From positions 1 to 34,374 of the forward strand of contig JAIMBL010000025.1 of NCBI GenBank assembly GCA_023511615.1: DNA of 34,374 nt. The letters run 5' to 3'. The notes under the pieces were generated by a model. It worked only from the letters and a program-made list of their open reading frames with translations. It did not search any database and had not been told where the DNA came from. Positions 9,341 to 17,203 of this stretch are shown piece by piece (position 1 is the stretch's first letter; every line of letters begins with the position of its first letter). Origin of the DNA: Leptolyngbyaceae cyanobacterium HOT.MB2.61. Its GTDB lineage: Bacteria; Cyanobacteriota; Cyanobacteriia; Leptolyngbyales; Leptolyngbyaceae. A program made the position numbers and the translations under genes.

Positions 9341-10708
9341 TCAGGGACGCTTCAGTGCAGCATCGGATTCAGTGCCAGAACCATCTGCCGATGCCCCAGA
9401 AAACGGAATCTTTTCTTCAATCAAGGATTCGTCAGTGTCCTCCTCTAAATCTGACTCTAGATCTGAATCTAGCTCTTCTTCTTCAATTTTCTCATCAGAT
9501 GCTTCTGCCTGGGCAGTTTGTTGCGCCTGACGGCGTTCCTCCAAAGCCGCTGCAATCTTGCTGTTTTCTGCCTCATAGTCATACTTCGCAGAATCCTTAA
9601 TGTCAATCTTCCAGCCAGTTAAACGGGCCGCTAAACGAACGTTTTGTCCCTCCTTGCCGATCGCCAGACTGAGCTGGTCTTCTGCCACTAAAACGTGAGC
9701 TTGCCTTCCTTCCGGATCAACCAGGCGAACCTCATCAACCCGTGCTGGGCTGAGGGCATTGGCAATATAGGTTGCAGGGTCAGGGGACCAGCGGATGACA
9801 TCGATCTTTTCACCACGCAGCTCATTCACCACCACCTGAATTCGAGATCCCCTTGCTCCAATGCAAGCTCCAACCGGGTCTACATCTCGCTCCAGGGTGT
9901 CAACAGCGATTTTGGTGCGAGGCCCCACAAACCGGGACGGTGGGTTCGCTTCCCGCGCAACGGCGACAATTCGGACGATTTCATCCTCAATTTCGGGTAC
10001 CTCATTGGCAAACAGATATACCACCAGCCCTGCATCGGCTCTGGAAACCAGCAGTTGCGGTCCCCGATGGGAACCCTCGGAAACCTTCTTCAAAAGCACC
10101 TTGAAGGTCGCGTTTGCCCGGTAGTTGTCATTAGGGAGTTGATCGCGCTTCAGGAGTTCGGCTTCCACTTCGGGTTGACCAAAGCCACTGCTGACCGCCA
10201 TGATGACCGATTGCCGCTCAAACCGCAGTACCCTCGCCTGAAGCACGGTTCCCTCCAGATCCTGAAACTCTTCCTGAACCAGCTTGCGCTGTTGATCCCG
10301 TAACTTCTGGGCCAGAACTTGCTTCGTTTGGATGGCGGCCATGCGTCCAAACTCACCCTGGTCGGGAGTGACATCTAAAACCACTTCCTGACCTGGTTGA
10401 GCTTCTTCTGCTACTTCCCGCACTTCCTGCAACGAGATCTCATGGTCGGGGTTGCTCACTTCTTCGACAATGGTTTTTGTCGCCAACACCCGGAACCCTT
10501 CCTCTTCGACATCCAACTCCACTTCAAAGTTGGAAAAGTATTCATCATCGAAGCCAGGATTCTCCATCCGCTGGGTGCGACGGTAACGTTCATACCCCTT
10601 GAGCAGGGCTTCTCGCAACGCCGCCTGAACCGCCAGCTTGGGCAGATTCCGCTCTCGGCTGATGTTTTCAATCATGTCTCTAAGTCCGGGAAGGGTAACC
10701 ATGGACAT
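9341..10708 (-). CDS. nusA: Transcription termination/antitermination factor NusA
   Basis: A 455-residue NusA. The N-terminal RNA-polymerase-binding domain covers [20 protein letters not shown] to about residue 130. The S1 domain follows (about 135-200), then two KH domains ([18 protein letters not shown] and [19 protein letters not shown]). The tail is short, Gln/Ala then Asp/Glu rich, and replaces the C-terminal repeats of enteric NusA, which fits the short cyanobacterial form. It acts on transcribing RNA polymerase at hairpin pauses. It lies between rimP (227-bp gap) and ylxR. Because a terminator hairpin precedes this operon, NusA could influence its own leader. The alternative start at the third codon (MVTLPGL) is also reasonable. 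Confidence 0.97.
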   Translation of the reverse strand: MSMVTLPGLRDMIENISRERNLPKLAVQAALREALLKGYERYRRTQRMENPGFDDEYFSNFEVELDVEEEGFRVLATKTIVEEVSNPDHEISLQEVREVAEEAQPGQEVVLDVTPDQGEFGRMAAIQTKQVLAQKLRDQQRKLVQEEFQDLEGTVLQARVLRFERQSVIMAVSSGFGQPEVEAELLKRDQLPNDNYRANATFKVLLKKVSEGSHRGPQLLVSRADAGLVVYLFANEVPEIEDEIVRIVAVAREANPPSRFVGPRTKIAVDTLERDVDPVGACIGARGSRIQVVVNELRGEKIDVIRWSPDPATYIANALSPARVDEVRLVDPEGRQAHVLVAEDQLSLAIGKEGQNVRLAARLTGWKIDIKDSAKYDYEAENSKIAAALEERRQAQQTAQAEASDEKIEEEELDSDLESDLEEDTDESLIEEKIPFSGASADGSGTESDAALKRP

Positions 10709-10935
10709 AGGGGGAAACTCCGTATCGTTCTATGTGAGGGGACAGGTGGTCAGGACCAGGGGCTAATAGAGTTGTTCGTCGCTAAAGAGAGGACAGGGAA
10801 AGTTTTGAGTTTGGCATTCAAGGGGAAAGGCGAAGGGAGTCATCTTGAGTTTTGAGTTCTGAATCCCTGACGCAGGTTACCTGGTACCTAAAACCTGAAT
10901 TTCTGCCTCTAGCCTCCAGCCCCTGACTCCTGAAA

Positions 10936-11409
10936 CTAGCCCTGAGAGTGGCGTTTTTCAGATAACTGGACTTTGGCAATGAGGTCACGGGGGATGGCGA
11001 TCGCTCGACCTTTCTGGCTTAAGTGGACCGCGGTTTCATCCCGGCGGATAAGTTGACCGATCCACTCTTGCTGCCCGGCATAGGGAGCAGAGGTGGTGAC
11101 AATCACCGTGAATCCCTTAAAGGATTGAAACTCACGGTCTGTAATCAACGTGCGAGAGATACCAGGGCTAGAAATTTCCAGCACATAGGCGTCAGGAATT
11201 ATATCCGTTTCATCGAGGGTTTGTTCCAGAGCCCGACTCATCCGCTCACAATCATCCAGACTGGTGTCCTGTTTAAGATTCCGAATATCCACCCGCAGGA
11301 TGGGAGGATGCTCGTTGGTGTGAAAAACTGCCCCAACAACCTCTAATCCTAAAGAATTGGCTACTGGAGTAGCCAGATCGATAATTTGAGGAATGAGTGG
11401 ATGAGCCAT
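10936..11409 (-). CDS. rimP: Ribosome maturation factor RimP
   Basis: A 157-residue RimP, needed for 30S subunit maturation. The N-terminal alpha-beta domain contains [21 protein letters not shown] and the family signature [15 protein letters not shown]...[14 protein letters not shown]. The C-terminal SH3-like barrel ends with [12 protein letters not shown]. The ATG at 11409 (MAHPLIPQI) is chosen; an upstream TTG in the same frame (11439) would lie inside a terminator hairpin and adds an unlikely FFLFKW extension. rimP is the first gene of the rimP-nusA-ylxR-infB unit and follows a candidate transcription attenuator. Confidence 0.95.
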   Translation of the reverse strand: MAHPLIPQIIDLATPVANSLGLEVVGAVFHTNEHPPILRVDIRNLKQDTSLDDCERMSRALEQTLDETDIIPDAYVLEISSPGISRTLITDREFQSFKGFTVIVTTSAPYAGQQEWIGQLIRRDETAVHLSQKGRAIAIPRDLIAKVQLSEKRHSQG

Positions 11410-11422
11410 GAGCCACTTAAAT

Positions 11423-11450
11423 AAAAAAAAGTGGGCCAATTACCCACTTC
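11423..11450 (-). terminator. Intrinsic terminator directly before rimP (candidate attenuator)
   Basis: Minus-strand stem AAGTGGG / CCCACTT with a 7-nt loop, followed by a run of six further T residues (eight T in a row including the stem end). It ends 13 bases before the rimP ATG. Only the minus strand has the T-run. No minus-strand gene lies upstream until beyond rpmI, so it would act on the rimP leader itself. A second hairpin, CATGAAA / TTTCATG (11452-11472), immediately precedes it. Confidence 0.75.
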
Positions 11451-11558
11451 CCATGAAACAAAAACTTTCATGAACCTGGAAGCGTCGCAGGAACCCCTGG
11501 ACCTTACGACATTTAGTCTAGCTCAACTTTGCCAGAAGTGGCGAGTCTCATGAAAAAG

Positions 11559-11608
11559 GGTTCTCCTGGCTTGCTGCTGAAAGAGTAGCGTAAGCTACTC
11601 CTTGATCT
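11559..11608. repeat. 50-bp dispersed repeat with palindromic core, copy 1
   Basis: Matches 19035-19084 at 42 of 50 positions. The core is AGTAGC-GTAA-GCTACT, an inverted repeat that can form a hairpin. Here it lies in the rimP leader region. Confidence 0.75.
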
Positions 11609-11666
11609 AGTACTCTGCCAAATTGAATTTGACGGTTAGCGAATACCCAGGAAGTTTATGGAGGTT

Positions 11667-11698
11667 AAATTTTGAGGGTCTGCGACCCGTCAAAATTT
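11667..11698. other. 14-bp inverted repeat with a one-base bulge
   Basis: AAATTTTGA plus GGGTC pairs with GACCC plus TCAAAATTT across a TGC loop, with one unpaired G. The GC core and AT ends look like a bidirectional terminator, but no gene reads into it from either side except through long leaders. Confidence 0.5.
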
Positions 11699-11743
11699 TC
11701 CTGGCGGAACACTAGAACAAAATCCCTGGAATATTGATTTTGT

Positions 11744-11773
11744 TTTGGTGATAAGCCTTGCCTTATCACCAAA
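11744..11773. other. Perfect 12-bp inverted repeat upstream of rpmI
   Basis: TTTGGTGATAAG and CTTATCACCAAA flank a 6-nt loop. No T-run follows on either strand, so a simple terminator is unlikely. It could be an RNA structure or a protein-binding site. Confidence 0.55.
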
Positions 11774-11872
11774 CTCTCAGGAAAACCTGAAAAAGGGAGT
11801 TGTCGGGAAGTACTTTCAAGCCACCGACAATGAACTGTGTCTCCATAAGCTTTCATTTAGCCGGACGAACAC

Positions 11873-11902
11873 TTGCGCTATTAAGAAATGACATAGTAGG
11901 AT
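11873..11902 (+). promoter_or_regulatory. Weak candidate promoter for rpmI-rplT
   Basis: TTGCGC (11873-11878) and TAGGAT (11897-11902) with an 18-bp spacer, 26 bp before the rpmI ATG. If correct, the hairpins to its left lie outside the rpmI transcript. Confidence 0.3.
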
Positions 11903-11928
11903 AGAGAGCTGTGTCTAATTGAAAAGCT

Positions 11929-12126
11929 ATGCCTAAACTGAGAACTCGTAAAGCGGCTGCCAAGCGCCTGAGAGCGAGCGGAAGCGGGAAAATAATGCGT
12001 CGCAAGACTTTTAGAAGCCACCTGCTGCAGCACAAAAGTGCTTCTCGTAAGCGCCGCCTTGCAGGGATGGCAGTTGTCAATGAACGGGATGAAGCAAACG
12101 TCCGTTTGATGCTCCCTTATCTATAA
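11929..12126 (+). CDS. rpmI: Large ribosomal subunit protein bL35
   Basis: A 65-residue, very basic protein with the L35 pattern [36 protein letters not shown] and a C-terminal RLMLPYL. It is a structural component of the 50S subunit. It is followed 40 bp later by rplT, the usual partner. infC, which heads this operon in many bacteria, is not present here; the divergent neighbour is rimP. Confidence 0.98.
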   Translation: MPKLRTRKAAAKRLRASGSGKIMRRKTFRSHLLQHKSASRKRRLAGMAVVNERDEANVRLMLPYL

Positions 12127-12166
12127 GTTTTTTTAACTGTTTTGGAATGCAGAGGAACCAGAAATC

Positions 12167-12532
12167 ATGGCACGGGTAAAGCGCGGTAATGTTGCTCGTA
12201 AACGCCGCAAGAAAATTTTGAAGCTGGCGAAGGGATTTCGGGGTTCTCACCACCGTCTCTTCCGGACCGCTAATCAGCAGGTGATGAAAGCGCTCCGCTA
12301 TGCTTATGCCGATCGCCGCAAACGCAAGCGTGATTTTCGCCGTCTCTGGATTACTCGCATCAACGCCGCCGCTCGCCTGCATGGAATGAGCTATAGCCAG
12401 TTGATGGGGGGGCTAAAGAAAGCCAACATCCAGCTCAACCGCAAGATACTGGCCCAGATGGCTATTCTTGATCCAGCGGGTTTTGATCGGGTAGTGGAAT
12501 TGGTCAGCCAGTCAGTCAAGCAATCGGCTTAA
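12167..12532 (+). CDS. rplT: Large ribosomal subunit protein bL20
   Basis: A 121-residue L20: [20 protein letters not shown], the [23 protein letters not shown] segment and the C-terminal globular part ending in VELVSQSV. It binds 23S rRNA and is required for early 50S assembly; in other bacteria it represses its own operon. GAGGAACC precedes the ATG as a ribosome-binding site. It is co-directional with rpmI upstream and a solute-binding protein gene 21 bp downstream. Confidence 0.98.
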   Translation: MARVKRGNVARKRRKKILKLAKGFRGSHHRLFRTANQQVMKALRYAYADRRKRKRDFRRLWITRINAAARLHGMSYSQLMGGLKKANIQLNRKILAQMAILDPAGFDRVVELVSQSVKQSA

Positions 12533-12553
12533 CAGGGTCGGTAGGCATCCGGC

Positions 12554-13342
12554 ATGTTCAGGAAGCTGTCATTGCTGACAAGTCGAGTTCTGAGCTTTTG
12601 CTTGGTGGGGGTGTCAGTGCTGGCATCCCCACCAGCTATTTCTAAAGAATTAAAAACTCTGCGGGAGCAGGGGCGCCTGACTGTTGCTGTAAAAGACAAT
12701 CTGCGTCCTCTGGGTTTTCGGGGAGCGGATGGGCAGCTCCAGGGATTGGAGATCGAAATTGCTCAACGGCTGGCGCAGGAGTTGCTGGGGCGAACCGATG
12801 GGCTCGTGCTGAAGCCCGTGCTAAACCAGGATCGCCTCACAGTAGTGCTGGATGGACGGGCGGATCTGGCGGTCGCCAGAGTTACCATGACTTCAGTGCG
12901 ATCACGGGTCGTTGCTTTCAGCATTCCCTACTATGAAGACGGCACTGCCCTGGTCACAAAAGAGCCCACTCTGCAAAGCTCTCTCAACCTTACCAACCAG
13001 ACCATTGCGGTTTTAGACAACTCTGACACGATTGCAGTCATTCGTCATCGCCTGCCCCAGGCCAAACTGGTGGGTGTAGCCTCTTACCAGGCAGCCCTGG
13101 AGCTTTTGGAGCGCGGAGAAGCGATCGCCTTTGCCGCCGACGCCAGTGTCTTGAGTGGTTGGGTACAGGAGAATCCCCAATATCGCCTGCTGACTCCCAA
13201 CCTGTCAGTAGAACCCCTCTGCATTGTGCTACCAAAAGGATTGCAGTACGACGAACTGCGACGGCAGATCAACATAATCCTGACCCGCTGGAAGGCAGAA
13301 GGGTGGTTGAAGCAACGAGCAGCTTACTGGGGATTGCCTTGA
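12554..13342 (+). CDS. Family-3 extracellular solute-binding protein
   Basis: A 262-residue secreted protein with a signal peptide (basic N terminus MFRKLSLLTSR, hydrophobic core, cleavage after about residue 30). The mature part has the SBP_bac_3 fold: LTVAVKDNLRPLGF, the hallmark GLEIEIAQRLAQELLG, the DGRADLAVARVTMTSVRSRVVAFSIPYYEDG hinge region, and a C-terminal helix ending WLKQRAAYWGLP. The family binds amino acids or similar small ligands for ABC importers or sensors. No permease or ATPase lies nearby, so this is an orphan binding protein. It starts 21 bp after rplT and may be read through from that operon. Confidence 0.88.
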   Translation: MFRKLSLLTSRVLSFCLVGVSVLASPPAISKELKTLREQGRLTVAVKDNLRPLGFRGADGQLQGLEIEIAQRLAQELLGRTDGLVLKPVLNQDRLTVVLDGRADLAVARVTMTSVRSRVVAFSIPYYEDGTALVTKEPTLQSSLNLTNQTIAVLDNSDTIAVIRHRLPQAKLVGVASYQAALELLERGEAIAFAADASVLSGWVQENPQYRLLTPNLSVEPLCIVLPKGLQYDELRRQINIILTRWKAEGWLKQRAAYWGLP

Positions 13343-13362
13343 AGGAAATTTGCTCGCTCAGA

Positions 13363-13389
13363 CAACCCAAATTGTTGTAGCTTGGGTTG
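13363..13389 (+). terminator. Weak hairpin after the solute-binding protein gene
   Basis: CAACCCAA / TTGGGTTG with an 11-nt loop, starting 21 bp after the stop codon, followed by a T-rich but interrupted stretch. It may partly end the rpmI-rplT transcript or protect its 3' end. Confidence 0.35.
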
Positions 13390-13431
13390 GTAGCCTGTTT
13401 TGACCTTTGTTTGGATAAGCTGGCGGTGGAT

Positions 13432-13959
13432 ATGCAAGATTCATTTCCAATTGTTTATATTTCTTTGTTGCTGGCGCTGTTGTCGATTGCAGCCTGGGTC
13501 GTATTCCGCCAAATTTTGAAAACTCGCCGGGTGGAAAGTTCACTCAACCGGCTCCAGTCAAAACTATCCAAGGATAAGGGAACTGCCCAGGAATACTACG
13601 AACTGGGGAGTATTTACCTGGATAAAAAAGTGTACGCGCAGGCGATCGCCCTCTTTCAAAAAGCTCTGAAAGCAGAGGACCTGGTTGAGCCAGACAGTGC
13701 CCTGGTCTACAACGCCTTAGGTTTTGCTTACTTCGCCCAGGAGCAATACGACCTGGCGATTCGCCAATACAAAGAAGCCCTCAAAATTGAACCGAATTAC
13801 ATTACAGCCTTAAACAACATCGGGCACGCTTACGAACGCAAACAACTAACCGCTCAGGCCCTCGAAGCCTACGAACAGGTACTGGAACTTGATCCCAAAA
13901 ATGCTACTGCCAAGCGGCGAGCAGACTCCCTTCGAAAGCGACTGGTGACTTCAGCATAA
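13432..13959 (+). CDS. ycf37: Ycf37-like TPR membrane protein (photosystem I assembly)
   Basis: A 175-residue protein with one N-terminal membrane span (about residues 5-24, FPIVYISLLLALLSIAAWVV), then about three tetratricopeptide repeats: QEYYELGSIYLDKKVYAQAI, ALVYNALGFAYFAQEQYDLA and ALNNIGHAYERKQLTAQALE. The whole layout matches cyanobacterial and plastid Ycf37, which supports stability or assembly of photosystem I. The ATG at 13432 gives the hydrophobic helix near the N terminus; an upstream in-frame ATG (13387) would add 15 unlikely residues and overlap the hairpin. Assignment is from sequence memory, so a related TPR protein is possible. Confidence 0.75.
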   Translation: MQDSFPIVYISLLLALLSIAAWVVFRQILKTRRVESSLNRLQSKLSKDKGTAQEYYELGSIYLDKKVYAQAIALFQKALKAEDLVEPDSALVYNALGFAYFAQEQYDLAIRQYKEALKIEPNYITALNNIGHAYERKQLTAQALEAYEQVLELDPKNATAKRRADSLRKRLVTSA

Positions 13960-14087
13960 CTCTTCACTTCTCACTCCTCACCCCTCACTTTCATAAAGTG
14001 AAGGCAAATTTGTTGCCAATTCCATCGGTGTTTCCGGGAATGATGGGATATGCTCTGGATATAGCTCATGGGGACTAAGTAACACTC

Positions 14088-15224
14088 ATGGGACCAGAGC
14101 AGGAACAACAGCCTCTTCAGGGGCATCGGACGCTGGCTGCCATTGTCTTTTCGGACGTGGTCAATTACAGCGGCAGGATGTCCCACAATGAGGAACATAC
14201 GCTTAAGTTAGTGCAGCGAGACCTGGAACTGATGACTCGCCTCTGCGAACAGTATGAGGGGCGAGTGCTGAAGTTTACTGGGGATGGACTGTTAATGTAC
14301 TTCACCAGTGCGGTTCAAGCGGTTGCCTGTGCTCTGGAAATTCAGAAGACGATCGCTGCAACCGCCGCCACCATGCCAGAAAGCGATCGCTTGCAGCACC
14401 GCATTGGCATTCATTTGGGGGATGTGTTCGTCAGTCCAACGGATGTGATGGGAGATGGGGTCAACATTGCTGCCCGCTTACAGTCAGAGGCGGAACCGGG
14501 TGGCATCTGCTTATCTCAAATTGTTTATGACGTGGTTAAAAAGCGTCTGGCGCTACAGGCAACCTACCTGGGGCCGCGAGAACTCAAGCACATTCAGGAA
14601 TCCATTCCCATCTATCAAATTGTGCTGGCGGCTCAGTCAAAGACCACCAATCTGAAGAGTGAACTAGAAAGAACTCTGACTGAATCGGCGGGGGTAGAGG
14701 TTGAGGACGTTTTGAAACAGGAACTTAACCCCGTCAGCATGGGGTTACCTCTTTTAAGCGAAGATGTTAAAAAAGCGCTGGAGCGTTTGCTGATAGAGGC
14801 AATTGGCCCAATCGCCTCGGTTCTGTTCCAGCAGGCCTTAAACCAGGCAGATAGCCGCCAGGATTTGATAGAGCGCTTGGTGGCTCAGTTGCCTGACCAT
14901 TTGCGGAGTTCTTTCCAATCCCACGCTAGCGCCATGTTGAAGGATAGCGGTGAGAGTCCTCAACCTCTCCCCCCTCCCCAGCCTGGAATCCGGGAGGAAG
15001 CTCCACCTGCGGCAGGTGAGGGGACGCCTGATCCTGCCTTTGTCAAACGCTGTGAGCTGGAGTTAACCAAAGCGATCGGGCCAATCGCCCCCCTGATTAT
15101 CCAGAAAACCCTGTCTCAGCAACCGGGGCTTTCTCGCCATCAACTGATTGAGGCACTAATCAGCCATTTGCCAAACCCTAAGATGAGTGAATCCTTTCGT
15201 CGCCATTTACTCACCCCGTCCTAG
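14088..15224 (+). CDS. Class III adenylate cyclase with C-terminal tandem repeats
   Basis: A 378-residue soluble protein. The class III cyclase domain is at the N terminus (about 14-185). Metal-binding Asp23 (FSDVVNYS) and Asp66 (FTGDGLL), the adenine-selecting pair Lys62 and Asp123, and the transition-state pair Asn126 and Arg130 (VNIAARL) are all present, so it should make cAMP from ATP. The second half has two copies of an approximately 55-residue helical module containing IGPIA (about residues 223-279 and 318-376), separated by a Pro-rich linker. This looks like a protein-interaction or regulatory tail. No upstream sensor domain is fused to it. Its end overlaps the convergent HAMP sensor gene by 18 bp. 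Confidence 0.88.
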   Translation: MGPEQEQQPLQGHRTLAAIVFSDVVNYSGRMSHNEEHTLKLVQRDLELMTRLCEQYEGRVLKFTGDGLLMYFTSAVQAVACALEIQKTIAATAATMPESDRLQHRIGIHLGDVFVSPTDVMGDGVNIAARLQSEAEPGGICLSQIVYDVVKKRLALQATYLGPRELKHIQESIPIYQIVLAAQSKTTNLKSELERTLTESAGVEVEDVLKQELNPVSMGLPLLSEDVKKALERLLIEAIGPIASVLFQQALNQADSRQDLIERLVAQLPDHLRSSFQSHASAMLKDSGESPQPLPPPQPGIREEAPPAAGEGTPDPAFVKRCELELTKAIGPIAPLIIQKTLSQQPGLSRHQLIEALISHLPNPKMSESFRRHLLTPS

Positions 15225-16106
15225 CATTTTCATCGCCATTATCAGGCTGGTCTTCATTCGGTTGAATGCTTCAGACAGGTTGCCAATCTCATCGTCCGAA
15301 GTCTGCTCAAAGCTGGCATCCATATTGCCCATACTGACTTCATTGGCCGCTTTTGCCATTTTGTTTAACGGGCGAATTACTGTCTGCCGCAGTAACCAGT
15401 TGATTACCAGCATAGCCAGCGCGAAGGCGATCGCCAGAATTCCTATAAACAGCAGGATGGCTCTACCGGCATTGTTGATGATGCCACTGGCAGGAACTGA
15501 GATAATTTGGGCCCCAACAATCTCATTCAACTTCCAACCAAAGCCGTTTTCTCTGCCATAACTGACTAACTGGCTCTTGGGCGCAGCTTCTGGAGTGCTG
15601 TGGCAACGTAAGCAGCTTTCTTTTTCGATTTTGATAGGGCGGGCGATATAGAACAGATCCCCTGCCGGAGAGGTGCGGTAACCTGTTAGTTCCTTGAGTT
15701 TTGCTTCCTGGCGAAACTTTTCAACTAGCTGCGATTCAAACGGATCTGCTTTGTCTCGCAGGTTGGTGGGGTTTAGTGTTGCTTCTTTGTAAAAGAAATC
15801 CGAATAATCTGCATTTTTACGCAGATCCTCCATCACTTCCCGTGCTGAGTAGCCGGGAGCCGTTTGGGGCAAAAACTGTTCCTCGGTTTCTAATCTGGGT
15901 GCCAGCTCTGGGTTGACCTGGGTCAACGTATATTGCCGGACCGAGAGCATGGTTTGCAGTAACAAATTTGCCTTTGCAGTTACTTCACGCTCGGCATTGT
16001 GGTTCAGGAGGGCTGAGAATGCACTACCGCTTAAAATAACTGCACCTAGAAAAACTGCGAGTAGTAGAATATTAAATTTTTGACTGAGTTTAAGGTTTTT
16101 GAGCAT
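15207..16106 (-). CDS. DUF3365 (Tll0287-like) heme-motif HAMP membrane sensor
   Basis: A 299-residue membrane protein with two spans (about 12-33 and 213-239) flanking a periplasmic domain of about 180 residues. The domain resembles DUF3365/Tll0287, a PAS-like fold with covalent heme, and carries CLRCH at 165-169 for c-type heme attachment. A HAMP domain (240-290; RPLNKMAKAANEVSMGNMDASF...DEIGNLSEAFNRM) follows, and the protein ends soon after. There is no kinase, cyclase or methyl-accepting output, so signalling must pass to a partner protein. The convergent adenylate cyclase, overlapping by 18 bp, is the obvious candidate. A PhnD-like lipoprotein is divergently encoded 83 bp away. Confidence 0.85.
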   Translation of the reverse strand: MLKNLKLSQKFNILLLAVFLGAVILSGSAFSALLNHNAEREVTAKANLLLQTMLSVRQYTLTQVNPELAPRLETEEQFLPQTAPGYSAREVMEDLRKNADYSDFFYKEATLNPTNLRDKADPFESQLVEKFRQEAKLKELTGYRTSPAGDLFYIARPIKIEKESCLRCHSTPEAAPKSQLVSYGRENGFGWKLNEIVGAQIISVPASGIINNAGRAILLFIGILAIAFALAMLVINWLLRQTVIRPLNKMAKAANEVSMGNMDASFEQTSDDEIGNLSEAFNRMKTSLIMAMKMLGRGE

Positions 16107-16189
16107 TGCCGTTTATAGAAGCCTCTTCGTAGATAATACGCTCTATATCCTCAATACGAATAGAACATTGTTGTATCGGACCGTCTATT

Positions 16190-17044
16190 ATGATTTCCCG
16201 CCGTTTCTTGCTGTTTCAGGGTCTATTTCTGCTGGCGAGTTGTGCGGCTTCTCAGTCCAACAACTCCGAGAAACTGGGAAAGCTGGTAATTGGAGCTGTT
16301 GCCTATGGGGAGGGGGGGCGTTCTCTTGATCAATACCAGCGTTTCGTTCAATATCTGGAAACCAGAATGAAAACGTTAATTGAGGTGGAGCCTGCCTATA
16401 ACGAGGTCAAAGCGGTTGAGCAAATTCAGCGTCAGGCATGGTCACTGGTGTTTGCACCGCCAGGGCTGGCGGCGATCGCCATTGCCCAGGCCAAATATTT
16501 GCCTCTGTATCCTCTCCAGGGAGTTGATAACCTGACGGCTGTCCTGGTGGTGTTAAAGAGCAATCCGATTCAGACTATCCCCGAAGTGACGGGAAAAATC
16601 GTCGCTTTAGGGCAACCAGGTTCGGCAACTGGCTATTACGTACCACTCTACGAGCTATATGGCACAACCCCTTCAGAAGTTAGAATTGCACCCACCCCTA
16701 AAACCGTTCTGGAATGGGTTGCCAAAGGGGAAGTAGCTGTTGGCGCTCTGGCAAAGGATGAACTGGATCGGTACCGTTCCGAATTCAGCTCTACCGAATT
16801 TCGCGTTCTCAAAACCAGCCGCCGCATTCCCTCTGGCTCGGTGCTGGTTAGCCCGCAGGTTGAACGCAACCAGCAGCGTTTGATTCAGCAAGCGATGAAT
16901 GAAGCCATCCCTGCAATCGCCCAGGAAGTTGGCTACATTCCCAACACCTTACCTCCGGACTACAAAACCCTGATCACCTTCATTGAAAAAGTCAAACCGA
17001 TCGAGGCGCGAATTAATCGGAAGCCAGCACCGCTTTATGAATGA
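16190..17044 (+). CDS. PhnD-like periplasmic binding lipoprotein
   Basis: A 284-residue lipoprotein: MISRRFLLFQGLFLLASC ends in a lipobox with Cys18. The mature domain resembles the phosphate/phosphonate-binding PhnD family: LVIGAVAYGEGGRSLDQYQRFVQYLE, AWSLVFAPPGLAAIAIA, LVVLKSNPIQTIPEVTGKIVALGQPGSATGYYVPLYEL and a C-terminal helix. No phnC or phnE lies nearby, so it may serve as a ligand sensor rather than as part of an importer. Proteins of this fold are often coupled to signalling proteins. Here it is divergent from the heme/HAMP sensor. Confidence 0.8.
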   Translation: MISRRFLLFQGLFLLASCAASQSNNSEKLGKLVIGAVAYGEGGRSLDQYQRFVQYLETRMKTLIEVEPAYNEVKAVEQIQRQAWSLVFAPPGLAAIAIAQAKYLPLYPLQGVDNLTAVLVVLKSNPIQTIPEVTGKIVALGQPGSATGYYVPLYELYGTTPSEVRIAPTPKTVLEWVAKGEVAVGALAKDELDRYRSEFSSTEFRVLKTSRRIPSGSVLVSPQVERNQQRLIQQAMNEAIPAIAQEVGYIPNTLPPDYKTLITFIEKVKPIEARINRKPAPLYE

Positions 17045-17103
17045 GGGAATAAGGGAGTGGGAGGATGGATCTACTCCTATTGCCTGACCCCTCACCCCTC
17101 TCT

Positions 17104-17131
17104 AACAACTAACAACCAACAACTAACAACC
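17104..17131. repeat. Heptanucleotide tandem repeat before proS
   Basis: Four consecutive heptamers, AACAACT-AACAACC-AACAACT-AACAACC, i.e. two copies of a 14-bp unit. This is a short tandem repeat of the type common in filamentous cyanobacteria. Confidence 0.85.
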
Positions 17132-17203
17132 TCACTCCCCTCTTCTCGCTCTTCCATGATTTAGACTGAGATGATGATTAGACACTGAACAAGGAACCTG
17201 GCA

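Larger units (their letters stand above)
11440..11928. other. Hairpin-rich divergent interval between rimP and rpmI
   Basis: No gene is supported here. The 489 bp hold the upstream part of the rimP terminator, a hairpin at 11452-11472, a 50-bp dispersed repeat (11559-11608), a 14-bp bulged stem (11667-11698), a perfect 12-bp stem (11744-11773) and a 7-bp stem with a long loop (TTGTCGG / CCGACAA, near 11800-11831). A candidate rpmI promoter is at the right end. The interval must contain control regions of both ribosome-related operons. Confidence 0.6.

Noticed and set aside
9695-10303. Plus-strand ORF of 202 codons opposite nusA
   Set aside because: It is antisense to a certain gene, has no recognisable domain and no ribosome-binding site, and exists because of the codon bias of nusA.
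11437-11439. TTG as an upstream start for rimP
   Set aside because: It lies within the terminator loop and would add a hydrophobic leader absent from the RimP family; the ATG at 11409 fits better.
11744-11773. Intrinsic terminator
   Set aside because: The 12-bp stem is perfect but no T-run follows on either strand.
11665-11856. Minus-strand ORF of 63 codons in the rimP/rpmI gap
   Set aside because: It runs straight through two inverted repeats, has no homology I can recognise and no ribosome-binding site.
13985-14015. Terminator after ycf37 (CACTTT / AAAGTG and GGCAA / TTGCC stems)
   Set aside because: The stems are short and lack a T-run; too weak to call.
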